A stretch of 64,000 nucleotides of DNA from assembly GCA_036245805.1 (NCBI GenBank), contig BTRK01000003.1:45498044-45562043 (forward strand), read 5' to 3'. This DNA comes from Pristionchus mayeri. Taxonomy: Eukaryota; Nematoda; Chromadorea; Rhabditida; Neodiplogasteridae. Below the pieces are notes generated by a model. The model was not told the origin of the DNA, made no database searches, and saw only the letters and a list, made by a program, of their open reading frames with translations. Of the stretch, positions 34,297-43,915 are shown one piece after another (position 1 is the stretch's first letter; every line of letters begins with the position of its first letter). Both the position numbers and the translations under genes were made by a program.

Positions 34297-35145
34297 TCTG
34301 GCAAAATAATATGCGTTATATAATAAGGTATGTATCATGGAGAACTTCCGTTTCTCAGCTTTTAAATAATGGGAAAATTTTGCAAGTCTAGCTAGAAAAT
34401 TAGATAGCAAAATATGAAGCACGTCATCCCTTTCTAGATCGATAGCATTTGCATCAAATATATTCAGTCGGGAGATGGACCGATATTTAGACAATTCCTC
34501 TCTTTAATATGAACACAACTTATTTATCTTACTGGGCAACTTCAGGAAATTTGAAATTGAATATACATAATTATCGGCTAAGCATAACACGAGAAAAACA
34601 ACGAGATTCACGGCATTTTGCGTGCACTGAAAATGTGCACTCTGAGCAACCACACCATACCGTAACCCAAAGCGCGCGGAATTTAAATTTTTTCTGTTAT
34701 TGATTTATTTCACAGAAACTGCAGTTTCCTTTCTTATTTTCCACTCCCTTTGTTATATTGTTGCTAATTTTGACTCATTCGATCTCATTTCGTTTTTTTG
34801 CTTGTTTTATTCTACTTTCCTCAGCATATCTTGCATGCTGTTTGACAGACTAGAGTGTGCATGTTCACGAGGTTGTTTCTACTCTTTTTCCAGGATTAAT
34901 CAGTATGCAATGATGATGCTCCCACCGGGTACCGATGGTCAGGCTGAGACATTTTACGAAGATGACGCCTACGATAACATCATCCCTCATATACAAGTTG
35001 TTTCTTGCTTCTCCTTTTATCGGAATAATTATTTCCCTCTCAGAAAGTCACCAAGAAGAACAACACGCTACCGATTTGGGGAAACCAGAAGACCATGAAC
35101 TTGAATGGACTGGTCTTGGAAAATGTCTTACAAGTATGTTCGGGA

Positions 35146-35318
35146 CATAGGTGGGCACCTTCGAAGCCAGCTGTGAAACACCCCGGGTTTTCGGATTGGA
35201 AACCCCCCGGATTTTGGAAAATGTTGTCACAAAACGATCATTTACGATCACCCCCCCCCTTTTTGACCCTAAACACCCCCGGTTTCCGATTTCCAGCTTC
35301 AACCCCCGCCCACCTATG
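35146..35318. mobile_element. 173-bp MITE in a PRP38 intron
   Basis: Ends CATAGGTGGGC and GCCCACCTATG are exact inverses, flanked by GTTCGGGA (35,138-35,145) and GTTCGGAA (35,319-35,326), an 8-bp TSD with one change. The interior has C-runs. It lies just after the exon donor at 35,134, consistent with a hAT-type insertion into the intron. Confidence 0.85.
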
Positions 35319-36054
35319 GTTCGGAAGTGACCATTTTTTGAGAATGTTGTTTCCACAATGTAGAACACGTATTTCAGTGCACTTACTACAAACAAGTTCT
35401 CGCCTAATGCACCACGCACCTGCAGATCGTCGATGAAATTTGCATTCACGTTAGTTTTACTTGCCAGAGTTGGTTTAATTTTGATGATGTTAGGTTCGCC
35501 ATCTTGAGCCTTGGGAGAAAGGGACTCGCAAAGTTCAGGGAATGACTGGAATGTGCGGAGGAGTTAGTTATGCATTATTTTACACAGTGGCATGACATTA
35601 TACGTAATCATAAACCAGATTGGATGGAGGGTTGTTGAGGTGCGCGTAGTGGGCGCATATTGAGTGATCTTCTCTGCTTTCTGCCCCCTCTACAAACTCT
35701 TCAACATTCGCATCACCAGGTACGGAGCGAGCTGTGAGCCCCTCTTTCCTTACTATTATACATTATCTCATCAGTCTTATCACACTTCTATACTACTGTT
35801 TACGAAAGTTTGGATCATGCGTGATTGGGATGTTGTAGGAAGCAACTAGTGGTGATGATCAACTCCAATCAGTCTGTATACCTCCGTGGAATGGGGTTCA
35901 TGTACATTCGATTCTGCCAGCCACCCTCGGATCTATGGGCATGGCTCGAACCGTATCTCGTGCGTTCATATTTCTCATAGATTCAAAAATTCGATTTAGT
36001 TGTGTCGATTATTCAGAGCGAGCTGTCCAATCACAAGAACGACATATAAATGTA

Positions 36055-37302
36055 TTAGGTTGGCGGAAAAGTCTTTGTGTATTTTTCAAAAGTTTATTTC
36101 TTGGGAAGGGGAAAAGCATACGTCGAATTATACTTGTCCTCATTATTGACAATATGTGCCCAACGTACATGCAATGTATGGATCACCTCCCTTTAGAACC
36201 CGCCTGGGTGCGAATGAAAGTATTGTTCGAGTTCAACCTCGAGACTTTCACGTGAATTGAAGGCCCAACCTCGAACGGCATGGGCCAGGTCTGCTAAAAG
36301 CCACTAATCGGAAGGGGCCATGCCAGGAGAATACGGGGGGTAAGGGAGAACCATCCGTTCATATCCAGCCAGTTCCTGCTTGACTTGATTGTAGAACTGG
36401 TTACGGGGTCATTTTGTTGATTGTACACTTTCTTGTCCTTCAGCCTTCAACGATCGACTTCCAACTTCAAATTCTGTAGGTGTGTGACGTACTTGACCCC
36501 GGTGATTGACATGCCCTGACGTAGTTGCTCCGATTAGATCACGCCATCCACGCCCCACGATATTGACAGCTTGTTTTTCTTGGGGTTCAGGTAAAGTTTG
36601 GAGACACCCTGTGGAGGCTCTCCTTCTCCAACCCGCTTGGTTCTCACATGGTTGTTATCGTTGATGACCCACTTCTCATTCCCCGTTATGAGCCGTTCCA
36701 GCCATCGATCCCCATCTCGGAGAATGAGGAGAGCATTTGAATCATCGACTCGACGGTCATGGCTGGCTTGGATCAGATCATGGAATTTGAATCGACCGAT
36801 TATTTTCCTCATTCCAAGATATCTCAAGCCTTCTTTGACAGTGCGATGGTGGACTCTAAGTGCAATAGTCATTTCACGGGCAGTTTGAAATGGGTTCATT
36901 TAAGCAGCTTTCTACAAAGTCTCAAAATGTAACTAACGCGGGCTCCCAGAACGATCTCATTCATTGAGGGAAAAGTCGCCTTCTTCGCGGATCTGGATCC
37001 AATTCCTGAAGGTGTTGTAGAGGGGGCATGTGTATCATAAACATGCTTCAGTAGGGTCTCTGAATCCTTCATCGTGGTGTAGAATAGAGAGAGGTAAATC
37101 AAAACATGTCGGAAGTGTGTGGCACCAGGAACATAAATCGTTGATCTACTAGAGCTTGACTGAAGTAAAGATAATGGGGAGTTGATTACTATAAAGTGCA
37201 ATCACTGACTGTTATTCACTATGAGCGACGGGACGCCAAAGTACACTTGTGAAGAGCAGTGCTATAACAAATCCATACACAAAGACTTTCCCGCCAACCT
37301 GA
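36055..37302 (-). mobile_element. Decayed mariner element of a second subfamily
   Basis: 1248 bp between TA dinucleotides (36,053-36,054 and 37,303-37,304). The ends are TTAGGTTGGCGGAAAAGTCT and its near-inverse, different from the other two mariners (GGTTGGTCG). Transposase remnants read on the minus strand in broken frames (about 36,534-36,899 and 36,896-37,201). The first catalytic motif is ITGNEKW, with Asn in place of the essential Asp. It is immobile and sits in the intron between the PRP38 exons ending at 35,959 and starting at 37,340. Confidence 0.9.
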
Positions 37303-37672
37303 TAATATGTATGATCGTGTATTTTTTATTTCTTTTTAGGACGATGAGGACACTGTAGATCAGCGGTCTGGTGGAGGAGACGAGTTGTCGTTCGGGCAGT
37401 CCTGCTTCCATCGTGTAACGCGATTCGTGTTTAAAGTACATTTATTTGTTTTAGATAGCTCCAGAGATGCTTACTAAACTGGACTGGTACGGTACACTCT
37501 TCCTGAGAATCCCCGTTCCCATCCAGGCAAGTCACGGTTAGATTTTTAATTTCAACGCTGGCGAGGCGAGTAGAATTTCTAATATGAAGCATTTCTATTT
37601 CAGAAAGACATTGATGAGAAGTTCTGCAAAAGAAATCGACTGGCATTGGAGTCACAGGGATATGAGGAGTAA

Positions 37673-38169
37673 AGGACGGGATACAATGCACAGAGGTACA
37701 TTACTATTCCGGCACTAGTATAGAATGTGTGACCACAATTATAGTGGAGAAAGATCGAGCGTTAGGGAGTGATAGAGGTGGATGGTACTGTACTGCTACT
37801 TCTAATTTAGGTCCAGGATGGGTCGATAATTTTCCTACTCTACCATACATCCCTCATTTCACTCCTCGATAATTGTGGTACCACATTCTATAGAAGTGCC
37901 CGATTATACTGGAAATTTACGTAGAGACCTGTTCCTAAAAGGACATTATTTCCAGACTTCAATCTTGTATATAATGTGTTTTATGTATAGAATGTGTTTG
38001 AAAGGGAGTAGTTGTTTAGAGGCGAGGGTATCACAGGAAAGGGCTAGGGGTAGAGACGCAGTGTGTCAGAGTGGGAGCGGGCGGAGTTACACCCTAAAGT
38101 AAACTAGTAAAGTATGCCATTTATGTTAGAACAGTGCGGAAGAGTCTGATGCAAAAATTGAAATTTCAG
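37673..38169. other. No gene seen
   Basis: Intergenic sequence between the PRP38 remnant and the helicase fragment, with no supported feature. Confidence 0.4.
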
Positions 38170-38271
38170 ATTGTGCAAGTGATCGATGAGAATGCGAAAC
38201 AAACGCGCACGATGCAAGTTCTCAATGATATCATGAATCTGCCCGAGTGCAAAACGATCATCTTCGTTGAG
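38170..38271 (+). pseudogene. DEAD-box RNA helicase fragment (p68/DDX5-like)
   Basis: 34 codons reading IVQVIDENAKQTRTMQVLND then IMNLPECKTIIFVE. This is the start of the second RecA-like domain in p68/DDX5-DDX17 helicases, where the family has (I/L)QIVEV...KTIIFVETKRKAD. It begins right after a TTTCAG acceptor-like site. After FVE the match ends and no splice donor follows, and no other helicase exon is seen nearby. It is a lone exon remnant. Family members unwind RNA and take part in splicing, but this fragment cannot work alone. Confidence 0.8.
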
Positions 38272-38714
38272 ATTGTTAGACGAATGTTGAAAAACTCAAG
38301 ATTGTTAACATGCTAGTCCTTTCCCATTTCAACTGTATATTGTTCCTGTGATAAATTCGGAAGGCTGCAGTTTAATATATTTTTTTATCGCAGAGGTTCT
38401 AAATTGATCCTCCAAGAGTATCTACGACATAATTCACGAACGAATTGCTCAACACTCTAGGCAATGTAATTTATTGATCTAACATTATTTTGTTGCAGAT
38501 ACGGCGTGCACGTACGAAGTGATTTAAGAGGATAAACAACTCACGCATTTTATTATAGTCGGTCGCCCTTAATAAAAAGAGCTTTTTATGGTGTGTGTTG
38601 ATCAGAAACCAAACCAGAATCTCACACACAGTGTACGGTAGATCACATAGTGGAACACCTTTGGCCAAGAAGATCTCACCGTACACAGCTCTTTCTCTAG
38701 ATATTTATAAGAAA
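38272..38714. other. No gene seen; 5' flank of the transposase-like gene
   Basis: AT-rich sequence upstream of the next gene. The open frame that follows extends upstream to 38,595, but the ATG at 38,715 (AAGAAAATGGGC) is the better start. I looked for a terminal inverted repeat here and found none. Confidence 0.4.
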
Positions 38715-41700
38715 ATGGGCAGCAGAAAAAGAAAGACCGACCCAAAATCTGACCCCGATGAGGACAATGAACCAATGTACATAGTTCTTCCTTCCGAATC
38801 AGAGGAAGTGCAGCGTGAATTGAATATGAGAAGAGCTGATCCCGTTCCACTGCCACTTTTGAACGATGAAACCGCTCTCCGCCGGCAAATTGCCTATTTA
38901 GACCTTGAAAACAAAAGACTAGCAATGGCTAATGTACAGAAGGATGTTGAGTTGGTGGAGAAGGTGAATTAGCTGAGTGAGCTGGAAGGATTGAATGAAA
39001 GTAGGTTGAGACGGATCCATGAGCAGGAGCGATGTATTGACGGTAGTAGGAAGGAGAATGAGAAATTTCTGAAGGACTATGAGAGAATGAAGGCGGAGAA
39101 TGATGATATGAGGGAGCAACTTCGATCTAAAGGAGCCGAGTTTGCAGAACTGAGGCAGCAATTGTCCGAGAGTCTAAGTAGTCGGAGTTCCCTACAGATT
39201 ATAAATTCGGAGTTGAAGGAGAATATGAGTAGAATGGTGTCTCAAGTGAGAGCCGAACATAGTGAGATGGAGAAAGAGAAAGAAGAGATTGAGGAGAAGG
39301 AAAGATCTGTATGTGAGAGGGAAAAGACAATCAGGGAAGATAAGGAGAAACTGAGGAATACAAGAAATAGCACTGCAAAGAGATTCGGAGGAACTGGAAA
39401 GAGTCGCATTGTCAGAGGATACTGTAGTGGAAAAGGAAGGAGGGTAGTTAAACTTCCTTTCTCCCTTCTCAAGAGACGACAGAGAATAAACAGATTAGAT
39501 AAACTGCATCTCGCAGTGCAGCAAGCGTGTGGTCCGATTGGAGATCCCAATGAAAATGCCGATGAAACGAATAAAGTGTTGACGAAATACATGAAGAAGG
39601 AGAAAATTGTGCTAAAGGGTCATAGTAAGCTTACCGTATCACAAGATCTCGAGATGTCACTGGAAGTAAACTTATCCCAGAATCAGAGAAATCGAATGAA
39701 AACGTTCCTGGGCAAGAGAAAGAGCGATGTGCTTGCTCCAACTGGACCTGTCAAGAGGATGAGAGATGAGATCAAAGAGCATTATAAATATGAGTACAGT
39801 GAGAAGGAGATCAATACACGGGACGGAAAGAAGATCATCTCCCTTATTGTATTGACATATATTCGCGAAACAGTTAAATACAGATTCGAGAATCTGATTG
39901 CGAGTGGGCAGTTAGACGGTACTAAGAGATCATTCGATATCTGTATTTCCGGAGATGCAGGCAAGGCGAGCACGAAGTTGGTGATGATTATTGGGGGTGT
40001 AAACTCAGCAAATGACGTCCGTAATCTGATCCTCCTGGCAAAGTATGATGGTGAGGATAGCTCGTTTATGATCAGATCTCTCCTCGCAGAAGTGATCAAA
40101 GAAGTTAATGATCTGAAGGAGATTGAGCTCGAGATTGATGGAGAGATGGTAACAGTTAGCCTAGTGCAGTTCCTGACAGGAGATTACAAATTTCTCTGGG
40201 CTGTGCTGGGAATGGGTACAGCCATGAGTATTATGAACTGTATCTGGTGCTGGAGAGAGAACCGATACAAATTGTCAGATAGTGAACCCGCCTCTGCCCT
40301 AAGGACACTAAATGAGATGATTGAGAGAGCGAGGGCGGGAACACATTCGATGAGTGATGTACCGCTCTTTGACATCCCACCCGAGAGAATCATCCCTGGC
40401 CCTCTCCATACACACTCCGGTGTTTCCATTCGCTTCGCGATCAGCCCTCTCCAAATTCTTGCTAGAAATGAAGATCTAGCTGCTGCTGGCCTCTCAATTG
40501 TTGATTTGAATCAGCGACTTCTCAGATACTGTATCCGGAGATGCCATCGTAATCCCTCGTGGTAGAGGCCGAAAATCGGAGAATAGTGCAAATGCAATAG
40601 AGAAAGCATTGAAAAAGTTGAAGGAAGAGCAGAAAGAGTTGAAGAAGAGAAAGCAAAATTGTGATCTGGAGAGTGCTGATGGGAGATTGGTGGTGCATCT
40701 CTTCTATGCATCGGGACACCGAGAAATTGACCCTGCCCCCAATCCTTTTCGGTGTGCCAGAGGCCCCAACTGTCTAGCTCTTCACAAGAAATTTAGTCAG
40801 CTTGACCGCATTCGATGCGCCACGCAGGTACAATGTAAGATCTGTGCGAGGCGTTATCACTACGCATGCGAATCTCGTTTCTCATTCTACGAGCTAGTTG
40901 AGATGAGTACTCCAGAAAAAGAGTACAATTGCTTAAGTTGTTGTGCAGGAGCAATCGTGCAACTCACAAAGCGAATTGAAGAGGCTCAGCGAAAGTTGGA
41001 ACAGATTGAGAAAACAAAAGGGGAAATAGATTCTGAGATGGAGGAAAATCAAGCGAAGATCGACTCACTCGAGTTGATCAAGGAAGGAAAGGGGAATAAG
41101 ACCCAAGAACTCGATCATAATCTCAGATTGATTGGGGCGGATCTTAGATCGTGGGGCCAGTGTTTGACGGGAAACCATATTCGAAAGTGTCTGCAGGATG
41201 ATGCCATCGAATTCCTCTGCAGCACTATTTCTGCTAGTGCGAGCATTGATAATCACAAAAAGATCATGCACTTGCTCAAAGACATTCAGAGACTGAGTGG
41301 TTCGCGTCCTCTCACTAACCTGGAAAAAACTGTTCTCCTCAAGAGCATTTCCGACTTAGAGCGACTAGTAGCCGTTGTCTATCCCAACTGTAATCGATTC
41401 CCCAAGGCACATTCATTGTTCGCACACGTGCCTACTTTCGTGCGCACCTATGGCCAGTGGGGGCTGTTCACAGATCAGCCGACTGAGAAGCTCCATCAGT
41501 TCCTAAATACCAAAGATAGACAATACTCTAACATCAGACGTAAGGATCAGAGATGGGTTGCTCAAGCACATGATCTGGCTTTTGCAAATTACATCCACGA
41601 CAATCAGCCCCCCATTCGCTTCGATCAATACGCACCTAAGAAGAGGGGCCCATACAAGAAGAATAATAATGCAAACATCACCACAACCAACGCCAACACC

Positions 41701-41721
41701 CCTTCCACCAGTAACACTTAG
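38715..41721 (+). pseudogene. Transposase-like gene with PHD-like zinc finger, one stop and one frameshift
   Basis: A nearly intronless reading frame of about 1000 codons. Part 1 (38,715-38,972) and part 2 (to 40,565) are in the same frame, separated only by TAG at 38,970-38,972. Part 3 (about 40,545-41,721) is one frame over. Order: acidic/basic N-terminus; coiled coil (about 39,000-39,360); basic region; motifs DICISGDAGKAS (39,951) and TGDYKFLWAVLG (40,176), each with an invariant-looking Asp; CIWC; IPGPLHTH; a cysteine/histidine cluster (CARGPNC, CKICARRYHYAC, CLSC; 40,760-40,950) resembling a PHD-type finger; a second coiled coil; and HVPTFVRTYGQWGLFTDQPT followed by EKLHQF (about 41,430-41,505), whose Glu could be the third catalytic residue of an RNase-H-like triad. 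I know similar GDKGG...GDYKFL...SEQ-E--H proteins from many animals, without an agreed function. An AATAAA signal follows at 41,765. Confidence 0.6.
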
Positions 41722-41837
41722 AAGCTTTCAGCCAGTCTCTCTATCACTTTGTAAAGATATCTGTAAATAAACACTTTATCACCTCACATTTAGTTCAACA
41801 CACGATATAAACATCAAATACAAACACGTGGGAAAAA

Positions 41838-42062
41838 TTACCGGACGTCTTCAAGCCCCTCACTACCCAAACCTAAGCTTGAACCTTAGCCTAAGCCTGA
41901 GCCATAGCCCGTAAAACCTAAACCAAACCTAAAGCCGTGAAACCTTATCCTTTTTAGTGCTTACGGTTTAGGTTGTACGGCCTAGGGCTCAGGCTAAGGC
42001 TTAAGCTAAGGTTCAAGCTTAGGTTTGGGTAGTGCGAGGCTTGAAGACGTCTGGTAATTATT
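41838..42062. repeat. Foldback element rich in telomere-like CCTAAGC motifs
   Basis: The left arm, from ATTACCGGACGTCTTCAAGC, pairs with the right arm ending GCTTGAAGACGTCTGGTAAT. The arms contain strings such as CCTTAGCCTAAGCCTGAGCC, close to degenerate copies of the nematode telomere unit (TTAGGC/GCCTAA). No convincing TSD. It lies just 3' of the transposase-like gene. Confidence 0.8.
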
Positions 42063-42084
42063 CAGAAAAAAAAACAATATAAAC

Positions 42085-42170
42085 TTGGCCTTCGCTTCTT
42101 CGTCTCCTCGGTCTGCTCGAGGTAGTCGAGGCGGCGCTTCAGCTCAGTTGCCATCGACTGCTCGTTCTTC
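42085..42170 (-). CDS. Isolated exon-like segment, coiled-coil
   Basis: Between TGTTGCAG (acceptor, exon start 42,170) and AA|GTTTAT lies an 86-bp open segment reading KNEQSMATELKRRLDYLEQT then EETKKRRP, charged and helical. Strong protein character and codon choice, but no partner exons are visible. The mariner at 42,417 sits directly upstream on this strand and may have separated it from the rest of its gene. Not recognised. Confidence 0.4.
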
Positions 42171-42416
42171 CTGCAACACGGGGTAATTTAATAAGCGAGA
42201 AAGTGTAGCGACTATGACTCTGACGGCATTGTTGCAATATTGAGAGCTCGAACCACACAATAAAAATAGATACACGATGAGATGGATTAATACAATACAT
42301 CATAATACATCATAAAACTAGAAACGTAGCTAGGAACGGCACAGAACACCGCCAGGACGACCCAAACAATCGATAACAAAAACGCGTTTCCAACGTACTG
42401 AGGTACGACTTAGGTA

Positions 42417-43672
42417 TTAGGTTGGTCGATAATGAATACAAGATTTTTTAAAAAATTTAATTTTCCCGCTTTTTTGCAGGTTGGCAATTTCCCAACTCTA
42501 GAATGTTCTAGAGTGTTCTCGGAGGTACTCCCCTAAAGATATATAAAAGCGGCCGCTTCAAGGTAGAATAAACTATGACCGACATTACCGAAGACCAACT
42601 TCACGTCTTGTACTATTACGAATGGCTGCGCGGAGCCAACGCGAGCAAGACCACTGCTAACATCAACGGAGCATTCAAGAAGGATGTGACTACCTACAGC
42701 ACAGTACACCGATGGTTCAATCGCTTTGAGGAAGGAGAGACGAATCTCGAAAGCGGACACTCCACTGGTCCCCCAATCACCACCGATGATTCTGAATTAC
42801 TCCGTGCCATAAGGGAGAAGCCGGAATCAAGCACCCGTGAACTGGCGACCACACTTGGGTGCGTCCATAGTACTGTTGTCAACCACCTCAAAACGCTTGG
42901 CTACCACAAAGTTCTATCCAGATGGGTGCCCCACCAACTCACCGATGGCCAGAGGATGACCCGTACAAGCATCTGCCAATCTCTCCTCCTTCGCCCCCAC
43001 AGGAAGGAGCTTCTAGAAGACCTCGTGACTGGAGATGAAAGTTGGATCCTCTACGATAACAGTACCCGTCACGCTGTCTGGATCCCCCGAGGAGAAGAGC
43101 CGCCAACGCAACCCAAAGCCGACCCCCATCCAAAGAAGATTCTTCTGTGCTGCTTCTGGGATGCGCAAGGGATGCTGTACTATGACCTGCTCACTCAAGG
43201 GAAAACAGTCAGTTCTATCCTCTACAGTACTCAACTGGACAATCTGGCCGCTGCGATGAAACAGAAGCGTCGGAGACGAACTACAGTATACCTGCTTCAT
43301 GACAACGCTCGACCTCATACAGCAAAGTTAACTCAGTCCAAGCTTGCCGAACTGAACTGGGAAACCGTACCCCACCCGCCATATTCTCCTGACTTGGCAC
43401 CCTCTGACTACCACTTGTTCCGGGCCCTCAAGTTGTTCCTACGCAACAAAACCTTCGCGGACTTTGACCACCTGAAAACCGATGTCGCCAACTTCTTCGA
43501 GTCCCAGCCATCGTTCTTCTGGGAGAACGGCATCAATGACCTGCCCAATAGGTGGACCAATGTTGTGCAGTACAATGGTGATTATATTGTTGATTGATTG
43601 TTGTGTGTTGTTGAATTATAAATAAAAATGTTATGAACAAAAAAATCTTGCATTCATTATCGACCAACCTAA
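42417..43672 (+). mobile_element. Full-length mariner element, copy 2
   Basis: 1256 bp between TA dinucleotides (42,415-42,416 and 43,673-43,674), with the same ends and length as copy 1 at 25,354 but in the opposite orientation. Only isolated base differences are seen near the ends (GAATACAAG/GAATGCAAG variants occur at both termini). Confidence 0.96.
42575..43597 (+). CDS. Mariner transposase, intact (340 residues)
   Basis: The amino-acid sequence is identical to the protein at 25,429-26,451 over all 340 residues, with the same D154/D243/D278 triad and WVPHQL linker. Two intact identical genes 17 kb apart mean either very recent transposition or gene conversion. Such a transposase binds the element's terminal repeats and joins the ends to a TA target. 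Confidence 0.96.
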   Translation: MTDITEDQLHVLYYYEWLRGANASKTTANINGAFKKDVTTYSTVHRWFNRFEEGETNLESGHSTGPPITTDDSELLRAIREKPESSTRELATTLGCVHSTVVNHLKTLGYHKVLSRWVPHQLTDGQRMTRTSICQSLLLRPHRKELLEDLVTGDESWILYDNSTRHAVWIPRGEEPPTQPKADPHPKKILLCCFWDAQGMLYYDLLTQGKTVSSILYSTQLDNLAAAMKQKRRRRTTVYLLHDNARPHTAKLTQSKLAELNWETVPHPPYSPDLAPSDYHLFRALKLFLRNKTFADFDHLKTDVANFFESQPSFFWENGINDLPNRWTNVVQYNGDYIVD

Positions 43673-43915
43673 TATAAACACCGTAGCAACCTCGAAAAAC
43701 GCGCGAAATATGAATCCTGTTCATAATTGCCTCGAAAAGTGATGTTTCGAGAATCACAGAAACAAATCTTACTGTAATGATTTTCGTCAACCTTAAATTG
43801 CTCACGCAAAATGCCGTGAGATTAAAATGTTTGTAGCTCGATTACTTCAGTGTACGATAAGTTGTCACAGAACGAAAGATGCAAAATGGATACGGTAAAA
43901 TATCAATGATTCTAA

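Larger units (their letters stand above)
34910..37672 (+). pseudogene. PRP38-family pre-mRNA splicing factor, decayed paralogue
   Basis: Exons: 34910-34996, 35044-35133, 35378-35449, 35494-35562, 35640-35719, 35839-35959, 37340-37399, 37455-37526, 37604-37672. The encoded pieces line up with PRP38B from end to end: NTLPIWGNQKTMNLNGLVL, HLEPWEKGTRKVQGMTGMC, SVYLRGMGFMYIRFCQPPSD, LTKLDWYGTLFLRIPVPIQ. The family is part of the spliceosomal tri-snRNP activation machinery in the nucleus. Lesions: TAA at 35,405-35,407 where the family has Glu; TGA at 35,661-35,663 where it has Gly; and the 37,399 exon ends CAG|TCCTGC with no GT. One intron is GC-AG (CAG|GCAAGT at 37,526). The gene stops soon after the conserved core and lacks an RS-rich tail. 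Introns carry a 173-bp MITE and a dead mariner. Not likely to make a working protein. Confidence 0.9.
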
